A stretch of DNA of 38,113 bases from Trametes villosa (lineage: Eukaryota; Basidiomycota; Agaricomycetes; Polyporales; Polyporaceae): the NCBI GenBank assembly GCA_002964805.2, contig PUDQ02000130.1, positions 1 through 38,113 on the forward strand. Reading direction: 5' to 3'. The notes under the pieces are model-generated. The model ran no database searches, had not been told where the DNA came from, and worked only from the letters and a program-made list of their open reading frames with translations. The translations under genes were made by a program, and so were the position numbers. Below, piece by piece: positions 1 through 11,112 of this stretch (positions are counted from its first letter, which is position 1; every line of letters starts with the position of its first letter).

Positions 1-247
1 GGGGCGATAGGTCGCCGTTCATGTCCTCGTCGCCTTCGAAGTACGTTCCAGGGGTGACATTCGGGGCGAATGTGAGTGCGCGGGGCGAGGGCGAGTGGCT
101 GATCCCGTAGTTCCCAGGCTTGACGTGGGTCAGGCCTGAAGTTTTCGTCAGCTCCTACTTCCCCTGCGCTGCGATTACAACCGACGACATACCCATGGCA
201 AGAGATGACCGTCTGCGACGCATGAGCGCGCTACGTGCTGGAGGCAT
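1..247 (-). CDS. HMG-box transcription factor, 5' part only (copy 1, cut by window start)
   Basis: This is the repeat copy of the start of the HMG-box gene described at 30,546-32,432. Exon 1 runs from the ATG at 247 to 193. A 57-base intron (136-192) has a GTATGT donor, a GCTGAC branch-like site and a TTCAG acceptor. Exon 2 runs from 135 to the window edge. Only about 63 N-terminal residues are present and the HMG box itself lies off the edge. If the molecule is circular or tandem, this is the same gene as the complete copy and not a second locus. Confidence 0.8.
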
Positions 248-3200
248 GGCGGCTGGATCGAGACCGGCTGCCCAAACGGAGGGGAGCCAAAGGAGGGAAA
301 GCACGGGGGCCTCCCTAGTGTTCTCCTCTGCTGCAAACGATTTCCTCGCAGTCCGGGATCAGAACGCTGCTCGACGGCTCTCCCAGGACCCGGAAACGGT
401 GCCGGGTCCTCAGCGAATCGCTCAATCTCCCGCGCAAGCGCTCACCGTAGCGACGGCCTGAAGACGACCGCCTCCGTACACCGGCTGAGCTGCTGGGGCA
501 TGCGCGGGTGGGAGATCGGCGTGGTGGCGGACGAAGACTCGGAGGCGACGACGGAGGGCAGGGGCGCCTACGCGTGACGTCACGCGATCGGTATGACGAC
601 GCTTCGACAGGCTCTCGCTCGACGCCTGCCACGGCCGCTCACTGCGTTCTCTCACTCTCCCCTGCGCCCTCGAGACTTGCCTCTCTCGGCCACGCCTCTG
701 CTCGCGTTTCTCTGCCGACTCACTCGATCGTCGACTCTCGAGTGCTCTCTGGGCTGCCGCCACCGACTCGTCTCGCTGCTCTGTCCCGCCCATCGCATCC
801 CCTACGCGAGGGCACTTGTGGGGTCCGGCATGGGCATACCATCGTATGTCCAACGCTTCTCTCTGTCTGCTCAATCTCTCACCAGACTGCAGTGTGAATC
901 GCTCACGCGCACGCAGCCACCGCTATCCGAGCCAGCCGCGCCTGCACTGCAGCGGCAACCGCAAGCGACTGCAGGCAGCGCCGTCCGTGCGCCCGACATC
1001 TGCGCTGCAGATCGCGTTGGGAATGGCCAGCCGCGATTGCGCTGTCTCGGGGCGTGCTCAAACTACGTGCCCAACACAGGTGTGCGGGCTGCCCGCGGCC
1101 GCCCTCCTCTGTCGTCGGTCCTGCTCACGGCCAGGGCTATGTCCCGGAGGCACATCCTGTCGTGAGGTGCGCACTCGGCTCGCTTCGACGCGATCAGCCT
1201 AGACGCTTACCCCGCCTCTCTCAGCCACCCCCGCCAAACTCGACGCCCATCCCTGTCCGTTCGCATTACCCGCCTCCCAGCCGCCGGGGATGCGTTCCCG
1301 ACACTCGGAGGACGTGGCCGTTGCACGCATACAGCCACGCCTCCCGCCCATCGCCCGCAATACCGCGCACCGGGCAACACTGCGCCGGCCCCGCTTCCGC
1401 GTTCTTCCGCCGCCGTCTCCCCGCCGACGCGCTCCGCCGTTGGCCATACGGGAGAGATACCCAGGGCCGTGCTTGTGGTGCGTTTGCGTGCCGTTCGGAC
1501 ACGAACTCCGCCCGGCATATCGCTTTTTCAGGTCTTTGCAGCACCAAATCGCCCGTATCATCCTCAAAACCCACCAGAAAGCCTCGAAAACGCGACCGGA
1601 GGCACGGCCGAACCACGGCGCGTACACCCGGCGCGTTTCCCGCGCGGTACGAGACGAAAAATTTTCCGTCATCTCGTGCAGTTTCATGGGCAGCAACGGA
1701 GAAGGGCGCATTCCCGCCCGCCCTCCCCGCCGACCGCCACGCGCTTCGGCCCCGAGGCTCTCCTGCATCCCCGCGACCGCCCGCAGTCGCGTCCGAGCGC
1801 GCGGGGACGGTTTGAATTTCGACCGTTTTGCAGGGAAAGCGGAGATCGCGCCCGATCGAGCCGCGGGCGCGTCGCGAACGCGTCCGTCCAGGGCTGCACG
1901 GTGGGCGGGGGAGGAGAGTCCTCTCCGACGTCGTTCACAAGTGACAGGGGTGCTCGGCACCCGTTGGCGGGCGAGGTACGTCCCCGCGCCTCGCGTCCCC
2001 TCGTAGTCGTGCGGCGCCCGCCCACTCTGGCGCGCCCTCTCAAGCATACCGGCTGGCGCGCGGACGGGCGTGCATGGCGGCCGAACGCCAACCTCCTGCG
2101 CGCCCTCGGCGTCCTCGGCAGACGGCCCGCCATGCTCTTGTCACCGAGCACCTCGCGGAGCAACAGTGCGCATCGAGCCCCGCGCCACCCGGCCGTAGCG
2201 CGCATCGGGTGCGTGCAAGCTATGCTACTAGTACTCTACGCTAACCTGCCCCACCTATTAGCATCCGGCCTCAACGCCCGGCCACGCCGCTCGCGCTTCG
2301 TACGCGCCGGCACCCCCACGGAGACGTCGCGCACGGGACCTAGATGCACTGTCAGCCAGACGTGCTGCGGAGAGTGGCAAGCGAACGGTACGCCCTTTCG
2401 GAGGTCCGCGCAGGCCGAGTGGACGCAGGGCGTCGCCGTCGAAGCCGAGTGTATGTCGTCGCTGTGGCCAACGATGCCCTTGAGCGTGGCGAACACCGTC
2501 GAAGCGCAAACTCACCGGGTTGCGTGCGGCGGTGCGCTGCCGTCTTCGAGTCTATGGGGCAGAGCAGAGCGGGGAGCGGGATGTGGGCCTCGGGGAGGCT
2601 GGCACGCTGCTCGACGCCGACACGGGCGGGATATATACGCGTCCGCGGCGCCGCGCACGGACCTCCGGCACGCAGACATCATCCGCTGTCCGCCGTTCCC
2701 CCGCGTCCGTGTGTACGCGCGGATGGCAGTGGTCCGCCCGCGTCGCTTCGCGCTGCGCCGCGGCTGTGTCGCTACGCACGAGTCCGGACCGCAGGAACGT
2801 CGAGGGGCGGGCGGGTGTTCGCCTGGTCGTCTGAAACGCGCCCTCTGCGGCGGCGTGTGCCCGATGTCGTCTTTGTGCTCGGGGCACCGAGGGCGCAGAA
2901 GGGGATTTCGGTGGCGTTCGCGAGCTTCGCGCTCGCGGTGAACTGACCGAGTTCGTGCGCACGCTAGGTCGCTGGGACGCGTGCGCTCGCCTCTCTGCTC
3001 AGTCGAGCTCCCTCGCCACGGGCTTCGCAAGGCGGGGGGACGCATCCCAGAGAATGCACGGCACGGAACGCGACGCCAACGCCCCGCCCGGCGCCCTCGA
3101 TGGCACGGCAGGCACGCTCCCCGCATGCGGTGTCGGATCCACGCCCGCTCAGCCCCCGACTCCGGGTCTTCCCCTCGCATCATGGGGCGGCGCTCGGCGG

Positions 3201-5618
3201 AGCGCCGCGATGTGTCTCTTGCTGTGCGACGCGAGCCCGTCCGCCAGGAGGGCTGAATGCGAACCGGAACGCGTGAGGCTGCCGTCGTCGAGCCTTGTTG
3301 CCCCGGCGTGCGAGCGCGGTTTTCGACTTCGAGACGGGCAGACGGATGCAGGCCGCGCCGTCTGGCGGCGGCGAGCGTTCTCTGCCAGTGCACGTAGGTA
3401 CTAGCCTAGCAAATATATTCTGTTTCGTGCCGTGAACCTCGCGGCTTGCATGTTTTTGGATTGGACGGTGCTGGGAGAGGCATTCCGCTGTGTCGCCCGC
3501 TCCCGGTCCTCCGCCCGCGACGCGGCGTGTCTTGTGGCACGAAGATTGCTAGCTACGCGTCGCATAGCGGCGGCCGAGCGAATGCGGCGGAGCGACATCG
3601 CTTCACGCGCGAAACGGAGAGGAGGGTGCGAGTAGATCGACCGGCGCCCGTAGGCGTGTTTCAGCGGAAATGACGGCGAGCAAGAGGACACACCCGTTCG
3701 TTGTCTGCCGACCGTGCGCCCTTGTCCCGGGCACGGCGGGCGCAACGATCGCGCGGACGGGCGATGGTAATGGCACACAGAAGTGGCTTCGAGATTCTGT
3801 CCTCTGAATTGGCGTATACGGCACGAACACGCTGAATATACAAATGACGAGTTGTCTACAGCTCGAGCGCACTCGCCCGCGCGATCGGTCCGCCGTACAC
3901 TCGTGATACTCGCACATATGACGGCTGCCGAACCGTGGCGCGAATCCTGGCGCTGTCCCGCCGACTTGGAGGCGACTCTCATGCCTTGCAAACTGCACTG
4001 CCGGCGGCGAGGCGCGGTTGATAACGTTTACAGCCTTGGCGATTGGGCACGGGCTGAACGCAAACCGTCTGTGCCTCAATGCCCGGTGGCACGGTTAGAG
4101 CCAGAGCCACAAGCTCGGGGGTCTGCTTTGGCGATGTGTACCATTACAGCGGGACGGACTCGGGTCAGCAGCCAAAGGGCGGCGAGAGATTCCCTTGTGA
4201 GCTCTCAGATCTCAGCAGCGAGGGCGTACGATTGGTTGAGGAGCGTACCTTTTGCCACGGTTCACGGGCGTGTCGATACAGCCCACTGGCGAGCGGGGTC
4301 GTTCCCCAGATTGGCCAGCCATCACAGACGAGGGTGCGGGGTTCCATACGTGACCCTGCAACGGATACACTCGTTTAGCAGGTGTGAGCGCGTGCTATCC
4401 ACGCAGCTACGTACCGCTTTGCGATGGCGGGCAGCCAGTGTTTCTAGCGCAATCGCATGTTAGTGATTCTGCCCAAATCACCGCGTACGGGTGCGCGTCG
4501 GCCGCCTGTGGACATACCGAGGCCTGCGGTTCGAGGCGGAACGACTGAATCTCAGGCCACAGACTGCTCGAGATGTACGGGGCAACTTCGCGACTCACCC
4601 GCCATGCGGACACATTTTATGCAATCTGTGTTACAATCGGGCCGTCCCGCAGTCTATCCTCGTCTTTACAATGAGCTTGAATATGCGGTTCATGGGCAGG
4701 CATGTCGGCGTCGCTCCAAGACCAAGGATGCTGGTGTTATTCTTCGTAGTGATCCTGCAGGGCAGACGGGACGAACAGAGTAGTATTGTAGCAACATCTC
4801 CGAGGGACACGGAGGCCGCTGTCCAACCGATCGCGGCGCCCGCACGTTCGCATAGGTGGCGACTATACGTGCTTCATGCCGAGTACGTGAGCGGGTGCAG
4901 CAAGACGGGTGTGATACAGTCTTTACTTACACAGCACCCGAGCGTGCACAGATGAATTCATACGGACGAGATCCTAGGACGCTCTCGCTATTCAGCATAT
5001 GGTCATGTCGTGAATGTACCGTACTCACTCTATCCGCGAGTCCTGCGAAATTTGGGGAATTCCTGACGCCGCACGGCTTACAACGCAAGGTACGGGACAA
5101 CGGCGGCTGCTTTGCCCCTCGCGGTTGCGTAATAAATGCCGACTGCTGTTATTCTACCCGGTGAAGCTGTACGAGAATACTTCGACGCGTACGTGCTAGG
5201 CTCGGATCTATCAGTATGCTGGCAGGGCGTCGCTAGAAAACGTAACTTCTGCAAAACGGCGGGGTCGCCAAAACGCATACCTCGCGGTGCGGTGAGCAAG
5301 ATCCGCGGCGACATACGGCCGCAGGTCTGGTTGCGGAAGCTCGGCGATGGGGCCTGCCGGACGACGTCGACGGTGCAACACCCAGGGACATCCAGATCCG
5401 GGTGAGGCGTGCGACCGGCTCGGCTCGAGAGGAAAAGGACCGGCGCTGCGTCAAGGGCGGTAGCGAGTGTCGACCCATCGTAGACTTGGCATTCCCGTGG
5501 CCTGCACTATTCCGGCGCGGAGACGACTATTGCAGAGCCCGGCGCATGCTGGAAGTGGGGAAGTCGTTGCAAGAGAGCGTCGGACAACTTCACTTGGGTT
5601 GCAGGCGCGAGTAAGGCC
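248..5618. other. Long non-coding region upstream of the HMG-box gene (copy 1)
   Basis: About 5.4 kb without a gene I can support. The first part, to about 3,400, is strongly GC-rich and therefore full of long accidental open frames on both strands (up to 490 codons). These overlap one another, are rich in Arg/Pro/Ser/Ala and match no family I recognise. From about 3,400 on, composition becomes more balanced and open frames shorten. Visible elements are a CRE-type palindrome at 571-586, an A/T tract near 1,660 and a TATA-like GATATATAC near 2,631. It probably holds the promoter and long 5' control region of the HMG-box gene on the minus strand. The transposon begins at 5,619. Confidence 0.6.
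571..586. promoter_or_regulatory. CRE-type palindrome upstream of the HMG-box gene (copy 1)
   Basis: The 16-base sequence CGCGTGACGTCACGCG is a perfect palindrome around TGACGTCA, the core bound by CREB/ATF-type bZIP factors. It lies about 330 bases upstream of the first ATG of the HMG-box gene. A role in that promoter is inferred from position. The second copy is at 32,756-32,771. Confidence 0.5.
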
Positions 5619-5649
5619 ATCATCAGCATTTTCCGGGGTCTCCTTAAAT
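5619..5649 (+). repeat. Left terminal inverted repeat of the transposon
   Basis: Begins ATCATCAGCATTTTCC. All 16 of these bases are found in inverted orientation at the right end, and the next 15 match except at positions 17 and 22. Beyond base 31 the two ends still share a CCTTAT block with one gap. The flanking base on each side is C, so the inverted match stops there. Confidence 0.9.
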
Positions 5650-5875
5650 GCTCCTTATTTGGTCTTATGCCCTTATAAGCCTCTAAGGAACGATAAGGAA
5701 AGAATAAGCTCGTAAGGCAGTGTCTGGTGTCTCTCATCTAGCGCAATCAGGCCGTCTAAGGGCCGTAAGACCATAAGGCCATCGATCCGTAAGGTGGCTA
5801 AGGTGGCGCATGGCGTAAGAAGAGTTTCAAGGAGTCCACAGAGGCACAAGGGAAGTAAAATTCTAAGGAGATGCA
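5640..5875. repeat. Left subterminal CCTTA/TAAGG motif cluster
   Basis: About a dozen CCTTA or TAAGG pentamers or near variants occur within roughly 235 bases, first mainly as CCTTA and then as TAAGG, many with a C or G next to them (CTAAGG, GTAAGG, ATAAGG). Subterminal arrays of a short motif are typical transposase-binding sites in CACTA/EnSpm-like elements. Binding is inferred. Confidence 0.7.
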
Positions 5876-6983
5876 CACTTTAAACATTTGAAGTGTTCGG
5901 CATAGTCAGTACTCACGCGCGAGTGATAAATCTCGAACCTCCGTAGTTCGACATGGACGTATGACGTTCCAATAGCACGAAGCAGTGATGCCCACGCATC
6001 GTATCGCTGCAGGACTTATAAGACGAGGCATCTCTTCTAGGGAAAGTCCGCTTCAGCCACCGACTCGGAGTTGGGGCAATCAGTCGACGCGGAATCCAAT
6101 TCAGTCCCGGACAGCCTTGCAGCTCGCCCCGGGAACCACCGCTGCAAGGTATGAGCGAAGGAGCGCGCAACTTACGAGCATATTGCACGCGGGCGCACAT
6201 CGGAGGAAGTCCGCGCTGCGTGCCGATTCTGCCAGGAAGAGATTGCGCGGAGTGCGAGACGCTGCCTCATCGAATGCGCAGTATCACGGAGGCGACTACT
6301 GGATCACTCGAGAACTAGCTCACAGAGCGTATCAGGCCTCACACAGGTCTCAAGTAGGCACCGGGTCGGCAGGTGCAGCATACCCCGGCTAGCAAGAGGG
6401 TGTCGCTGCGCGATGTGTGTCGCCTCGGCACTTCCATGCTTCGACGCGCTGCTTGACAATGCGCGTGCGTGCAAGCCGTGGACATGGGCTGACGCCCTCC
6501 GTGGTGCACCTGAAACGGGCAGTCAGTGCTCAACAGTAAACGCGGCGCCGCGTCTCTGCTTAGCGGTACCCAAGAGTGCGCCTAGTACCATGTATGTGTC
6601 GATGAACGTCGCTGAGAAAGTATGGAGGCTATATTGAGGGAGTAAAGTCTGAAGAGGGACAAAGACGTACCTCTGGGCTGCTCGGCCTGAGACCGATTGT
6701 TGAGGCGTGGCGCACCCTATCCATCCGCCGGTGGATCAACTCCTGGTGCAGCTGCATCTCGACTAATCTCTTCCTAGCACGCGTATAGAGCATGCGTTAT
6801 GCAATTCACAACCAGTTGCGGTACTCACCTTAAGTGTGTCCGCTTTGAATGTAGGCTAGTGCTGAAGTATTAGTAGCGTAAGTCGCTCAGGAAGCCTTTC
6901 TGTCCAAGACCTCAAGCCGCTGCTCGTCGCCGTCCGGAGAATTGTTGTGAGAGGCGACAAACACCTCGATCAAACGTCGCGCG

Positions 6984-7440
6984 ATTACCTCGCACATACT
7001 GCAAACAGCTGCACCGTAGCGTTATGTCGCTGGAGTTCGGGATCCATTGCGAGCGAAGCTGAGCGCGGACGCTTCGGGTTGGAGTTGGGGAAGGGGCTAT
7101 GAGATTTCGCTGGTGCGGAGGGTTCGGGATCCATTGCGAGCGAAGCTGAGCGAGAACGCTTCGGGTTCGAGTTGGGGAAGAGGCTGTGAGATTTCGCTGG
7201 TGCGGAGGGTTCGGGATCCATTGCGAGCGAAGCTGAGCGCGGACGCTTCGGGTTGGAGTTGGGGAAGGGGCTATGAGATTTCGCTGGTGCGGAGGGTTCG
7301 GGATCCATTGCGAGCGAAGCTGAGCGAGAACGCTTCGGGTTCGAGTTGGGGAAGAGGCTGTGAGATTTCGCTGGTGCGGAGGGCGACGGGCGTGTTCTGG
7401 AGTATAGGGCGAGGCTCGGTGAGCCAGCGAACTGTAGGGG
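6984..7440. repeat. Local duplication, copy A, containing minisatellite block 1
   Basis: The sequence on both sides of the four-unit minisatellite (about 50 bases before it and 50 after it) recurs in diverged form around the two-unit block at 7,497-7,775. For example, both blocks are preceded by CGCTGGA and followed by GCGACGGGCGTGTTCTGGAG. The whole cassette was duplicated and then diverged, and the unit number changed in one or both copies. Confidence 0.8.
7035..7382. repeat. Minisatellite block 1: four 87-base units in ABAB order
   Basis: Units start at 7,035, 7,122, 7,209 and 7,296, each 87 bases and beginning GTTCGGGATCCATTGCGAGC. Units 1 and 3 share one variant pattern (A) and units 2 and 4 another (B), differing at a handful of bases. 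The array therefore looks like a duplicated 174-base dimer. As 87 is divisible by three, several frames stay open across the block; this is a property of the repeat and not good evidence for a protein. Confidence 0.92.
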
Positions 7441-7496
7441 AGAGAGCGTGAACCGTAAGCACGAGGGGAACCAGAGAACGCCATCGAACACCGCCC

Positions 7497-7775
7497 AATT
7501 ACCTCACATATACTCTAGGCAGCCGCACCGTTGGTATGTCGCTGGAGTTCGAGATCCATTGCGAGCGAAGCTGAGCGAGAACGCTTCGGCTTCGAGTTGG
7601 GGAAGGAACTGTGAGATTTCGCTGGTGCGGAGGGTTCGGGATCCATTGCAAGCGAAGCTGAGCGAGAACGCTTCGGGTTCGAGTTGGGGAAGAGGCTGTG
7701 AGATTTCGCTGGTGCGGAGGGCGACGGGCGTGTTCTGGAGTATAGGGCGAGGATCAACAAGCCGGTGAACTGCGG
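7497..7775. repeat. Local duplication, copy B, containing minisatellite block 2
   Basis: Diverged second copy of the cassette at 6,984-7,440, with related flanks on both sides and only two repeat units inside. Confidence 0.75.
7547..7720. repeat. Minisatellite block 2: two 87-base units, both near B type
   Basis: Units start at 7,547 and 7,634. Both carry the B-type AGCGAGAACGCTTCGG stretch. The first unit has further private changes (GTTCGAGATCC, AAGGAACTG). The A type seen in block 1 is absent here. Confidence 0.88.
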
Positions 7776-10700
7776 AAAGCACACGCAATAACCAAAACGC
7801 ATGTCATGTACGGGAGAAGACGTACGCGTTGAGGGCACACTTCAACCGGTTCAAGGGTGGGTTGTACAGCTCCGCGTGATCCGCCTCAGCGTGCGCATAG
7901 TGCGTCGAGGTGGGGTACTCCGACGTCAATCAGGATTTTATTCTCTCTCGAAACTGTTTGCGACGCCCTCCCCCGCCTGAATTGGTGGTGGTCGCGCTCG
8001 GCATCGTTACAGTCCTACATGGAATAAGTATGGGGTACTCCACGCGGGTGCTCCTTCACGCTCACCGGTTTTCTATGCCTTCGAAGACGTGATCCCTGAC
8101 GCCGGTGGGCCGCGCGGCCTGACGCTATCAGGTATGCACAAGAAGCGAATGAACGGCATTCGCTTGTGCAAAATGCCTGTACACTGCGGAGATCATGAGT
8201 GACGTACATCGGAAGTGTACAGCGAATACTCACCCACTGGCGCGACGTGATATAGAATGCGCTGTGAGCTAAAAGGGGGCCCGTCACGCTATAACTACAG
8301 GTCTCTAACGTCGTGTAGAGAGTGACTCACCTTCCTCTTTCGATCGCACGTCGTCCCCTGGTGCGTACGCGTTCGGCGGCTCGCTATATGGAAGATATAT
8401 ATCAGCTCACGCGTAACATCGCGCGGAAGCGAATGGCGTGCGCGCATTTTGAAAGGCGGATCTCCTTCACGGCGGAAAGAGCGCTATGTATATGCCTGCG
8501 TCTCGTCGGGCGCGACGAAGGAGAGGGTGATCGCCGCGTTGCCTCGAACAGCAGCCCGGCTCCTTGTATCGCAATCGGGCGCAAGCGACGGCATACGAGC
8601 GCAACTGAGAAGCGGGCGGGTCAGTGGCTTTCTGATAGCGATTGTCATGTCTACTTCGCGAAAGTAGTAGCCCGTAAAGTTTGAGAGAGGGTAAGTGCGT
8701 ACCAAATATCTATGCAAGGCGCAGACGAGCGTGAGGAACAGTGCGTTCCGTTCACACTGGCAGCTCAGCGAGCCGGTTGTAAGGTAGCTTGAGCCATCGT
8801 CGCGACAACACGTACGTGAGGTCCTTACCGCTAACTTCGTCGGCAAGAGGTTTGCCTTACCGTCGAGGGGAAAGAACGGCCGTTAAGGAGAACGAACGAA
8901 CAGTTGACCTACCTGGGGTTGGGGTTGTGTGGGCGGTGCAGAGGACCAAGAGGGCTTCCGCACGATCCGCATATCCGAGCATTAATGACTAGTCGCGTCT
9001 CCGGAGAACACGAAGCATCGGCTGAAAAGTATTGTCGTCGCACTCCCATGAAAGCATGCGAGATGCCGCGGAATTTGACTCCCCCCTGGTAGCCTCTGCA
9101 AGGTCGCGGGGGAGCGTAGCGTTACCGGTGCGTTTCTGTGAACGCGGGAGACAGTCAGCGTTGTCGCGCTTCTGCGTTGAAGCACGGAAAAGCACTAGCC
9201 TACGGAGTGTCGGCGCAATTCCTGCTCGTCAATGAATGCGCCAGATAGCCCGGTGCCTGACATTTGGGCGGACTATAGACGTACCAGCTTCAAATAAGGT
9301 TGCTGCCGTGGCCGCATTGTCTTCGACGCGGGGCTCTGGGTGTGCGCTGGCAGCCTCAACCTCAGGCTGTGTTTGTGAACCTGCATTTAGAGGCTCCTGG
9401 CGTCTTACGATTGGGTTTTTCGGCTTGCCCTGACTTTCCTTCGGCCGCAGGTGTGCAGGCGAGTTCGTGCCCTACAACAGTACCGACAATTATGGTCAGC
9501 TCCCCCCGTGAGCGGCCAACGGATGCGGGACATACCGCGGGGCCCATGTCCGAGTATTTCCGCTGCTATCAGGCTACCGGCCAAACGTAGACCCGGGCGA
9601 TTCATGATGCACGCAAGAATACCAGCGGAAGGTCGAGTACGCCGATATCCCGGGGCCGCGGGCGTAAGGACGGACAGGGCTATGCTGCGGCAGCGCATGT
9701 CATCTAGCACGATAGGCGTCAGGAGCTTCACCTGCTCTCTGTCTTTGCCCCTCGCAGACGAGGGCTGCTAGCCGGATGGGCACCCGAAAGGTACGCATGA
9801 CGGAGGCGGCCATCGACGGCGTGAAGACGGCATCCCGCGTTTGGGAGACTCTTCGGCCAGAGAAGACCTCTTATGATAATGAGTAAACAGCGAAACAGGG
9901 GATACTGACTCACCTCGAGCACAAGAAGATGATACGCACCTGCGGCGGACTGACCTTGTCATGGCGGCGCACCTATGCTTAGATGGGACGTTTCTTGGAC
10001 AAATGCTGACCCGGGATACGTCTCCCGCAGCCGCGTCGGTGAGCTTTCGAGCGTTAGGTTAGTATGCGTACTCATGATATATGTAAGAGAATATCAGATA
10101 AGTATCACTGAGCGACGTCGATCTGAATGCGACTCCAAACACGTACTTTGCGGATAGCAGGCAGCGCCCCCTCTAGCCCCAGTCATTCAAGAAAGAGCCC
10201 CCAGAAGCCGCGTAGGTAGAGTTAAAGCCGCTGGAGAGGGCATGTAGACGTGCGAGAGGTATTCAAGAGGTTTTAACGGAGTAAAAGGCGCGCGGCAGTT
10301 GGAAGTTTGCAATGCTGCACTCGCGGGTATTCAGACGAGCCACCTTGTGAGTTTGCAGCATTCAGGATGCAAGAAGGAAGACACCAGGAGCCAGACGAAG
10401 AGGACATAGAGCAGACGGTATGGGAAAAGGATTCACAGAGGGTGTCGCCTTCTTCATCCGAGACCGGCCAGCCAAGCATAGATCCTCCGACAAAAGACAC
10501 CGATATCTTCACGGTGCGCATATCGAGGAGGAAAATGTGAGTTCGGGACTTACTTTTGATTGGGTTGCAGCTCTTCTATGAGGCGGCCACTTACGTATTG
10601 TCCTGGTACCCTAATTTTGTCGGAATGCCTGGGAGTAGCATGACGCTGAATACCCATTCTCGGTACTTACCCTGGGGTCCGAGCCCGCGTCCTACATGCA

Positions 10701-11112
10701 GTGTTATTTCGCTAATGCAGAGTAACTATAGTGTCCGAAAACTCACTGAAATGGTGGTCAGGGCGCTGGTAAGACGCGCCACGTAGCATGGTGGTAGAAG
10801 GAGACAGCCGTAGACGCCAAAACGATGGGCGGAGACGAACAAGGTACCAGGGAGGCGCCTCCATCGTAAAGTGCCCCGAGTTCAATCCTCGATCTTAGCA
10901 GCATATATGCGCCCCTAGAGACGCATACATCTTGTTCATCGGCGTGTAGGTAGCCAAATGATTAAGAGGACTGAGATACCGGGGACAGGATGACGGCGCC
11001 GGCAACGAGTCGACGCTAGCAACGGGCGAACACCTTCAAGTTGAGGGGCAGTAAGAGGGTACTACATTGGAAAGATTCGCCGGAATATATACGAGGGGGA
11101 AGAGGTTATCTA

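Larger units (their letters stand above)
1..5928. repeat. Terminal direct repeat, copy 1 (5,928 bases)
   Basis: This stretch recurs at 32,186-38,113. I matched the two edges base by base and sampled the interior, including open frames of identical length and translation at a constant offset of 32,185, and saw no difference. The repeat starts at the first base of the window and its partner ends at the last base. That is the signature of a sequence closing on itself with a 32,185-base period. It contains the 5' end of the HMG-box gene, the non-coding region upstream of it, and the first 310 bases of the transposon. Confidence 0.97.
5930..11112. other. Non-coding left part of the transposon
   Basis: About 5.2 kb between the left terminus and the transposase gene, with stop codons frequent in all frames except across the 87-base repeats. 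I could not join open stretches into a recognisable protein. Two things stand out: the minisatellite at 7,035-7,720, and an excess of splice-donor-like sites on the minus strand (actcac/acttac on the plus strand at about 5,911, 6,823, 8,228, 8,325, 9,908, 10,548, 10,589, 10,665 and 10,741). A decayed or non-protein multi-exon transcript is possible but unproven. Confidence 0.5.

Noticed and set aside
1469..2941. A 490-codon open frame on the plus strand (and its copy at 33,654-35,126)
   Set aside because: It lies in very GC-rich DNA where stop codons are rare; equally long frames overlap it on the other strand (1,199-2,047 and 2,512-3,393). The translation is Arg/Pro/Ser-rich with no motif or family likeness and no convincing introns.
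6912..7498. Open frames of up to 190 codons with 29-residue repeats
   Set aside because: They come from the 87-base unit length, which keeps several frames open on both strands. Differences between A and B units show no clear bias toward synonymous change in any frame.
7035..7720. Repeat array considered as a CRISPR
   Set aside because: Units are directly adjacent 87-base tandem copies without spacers, and the setting is a fungal transposon.
10870..10900. tRNA T-arm-like sequence (GAGTTCAATCCTC)
   Set aside because: No matching acceptor stem, D-arm or anticodon arm could be found in the preceding 70-80 bases.
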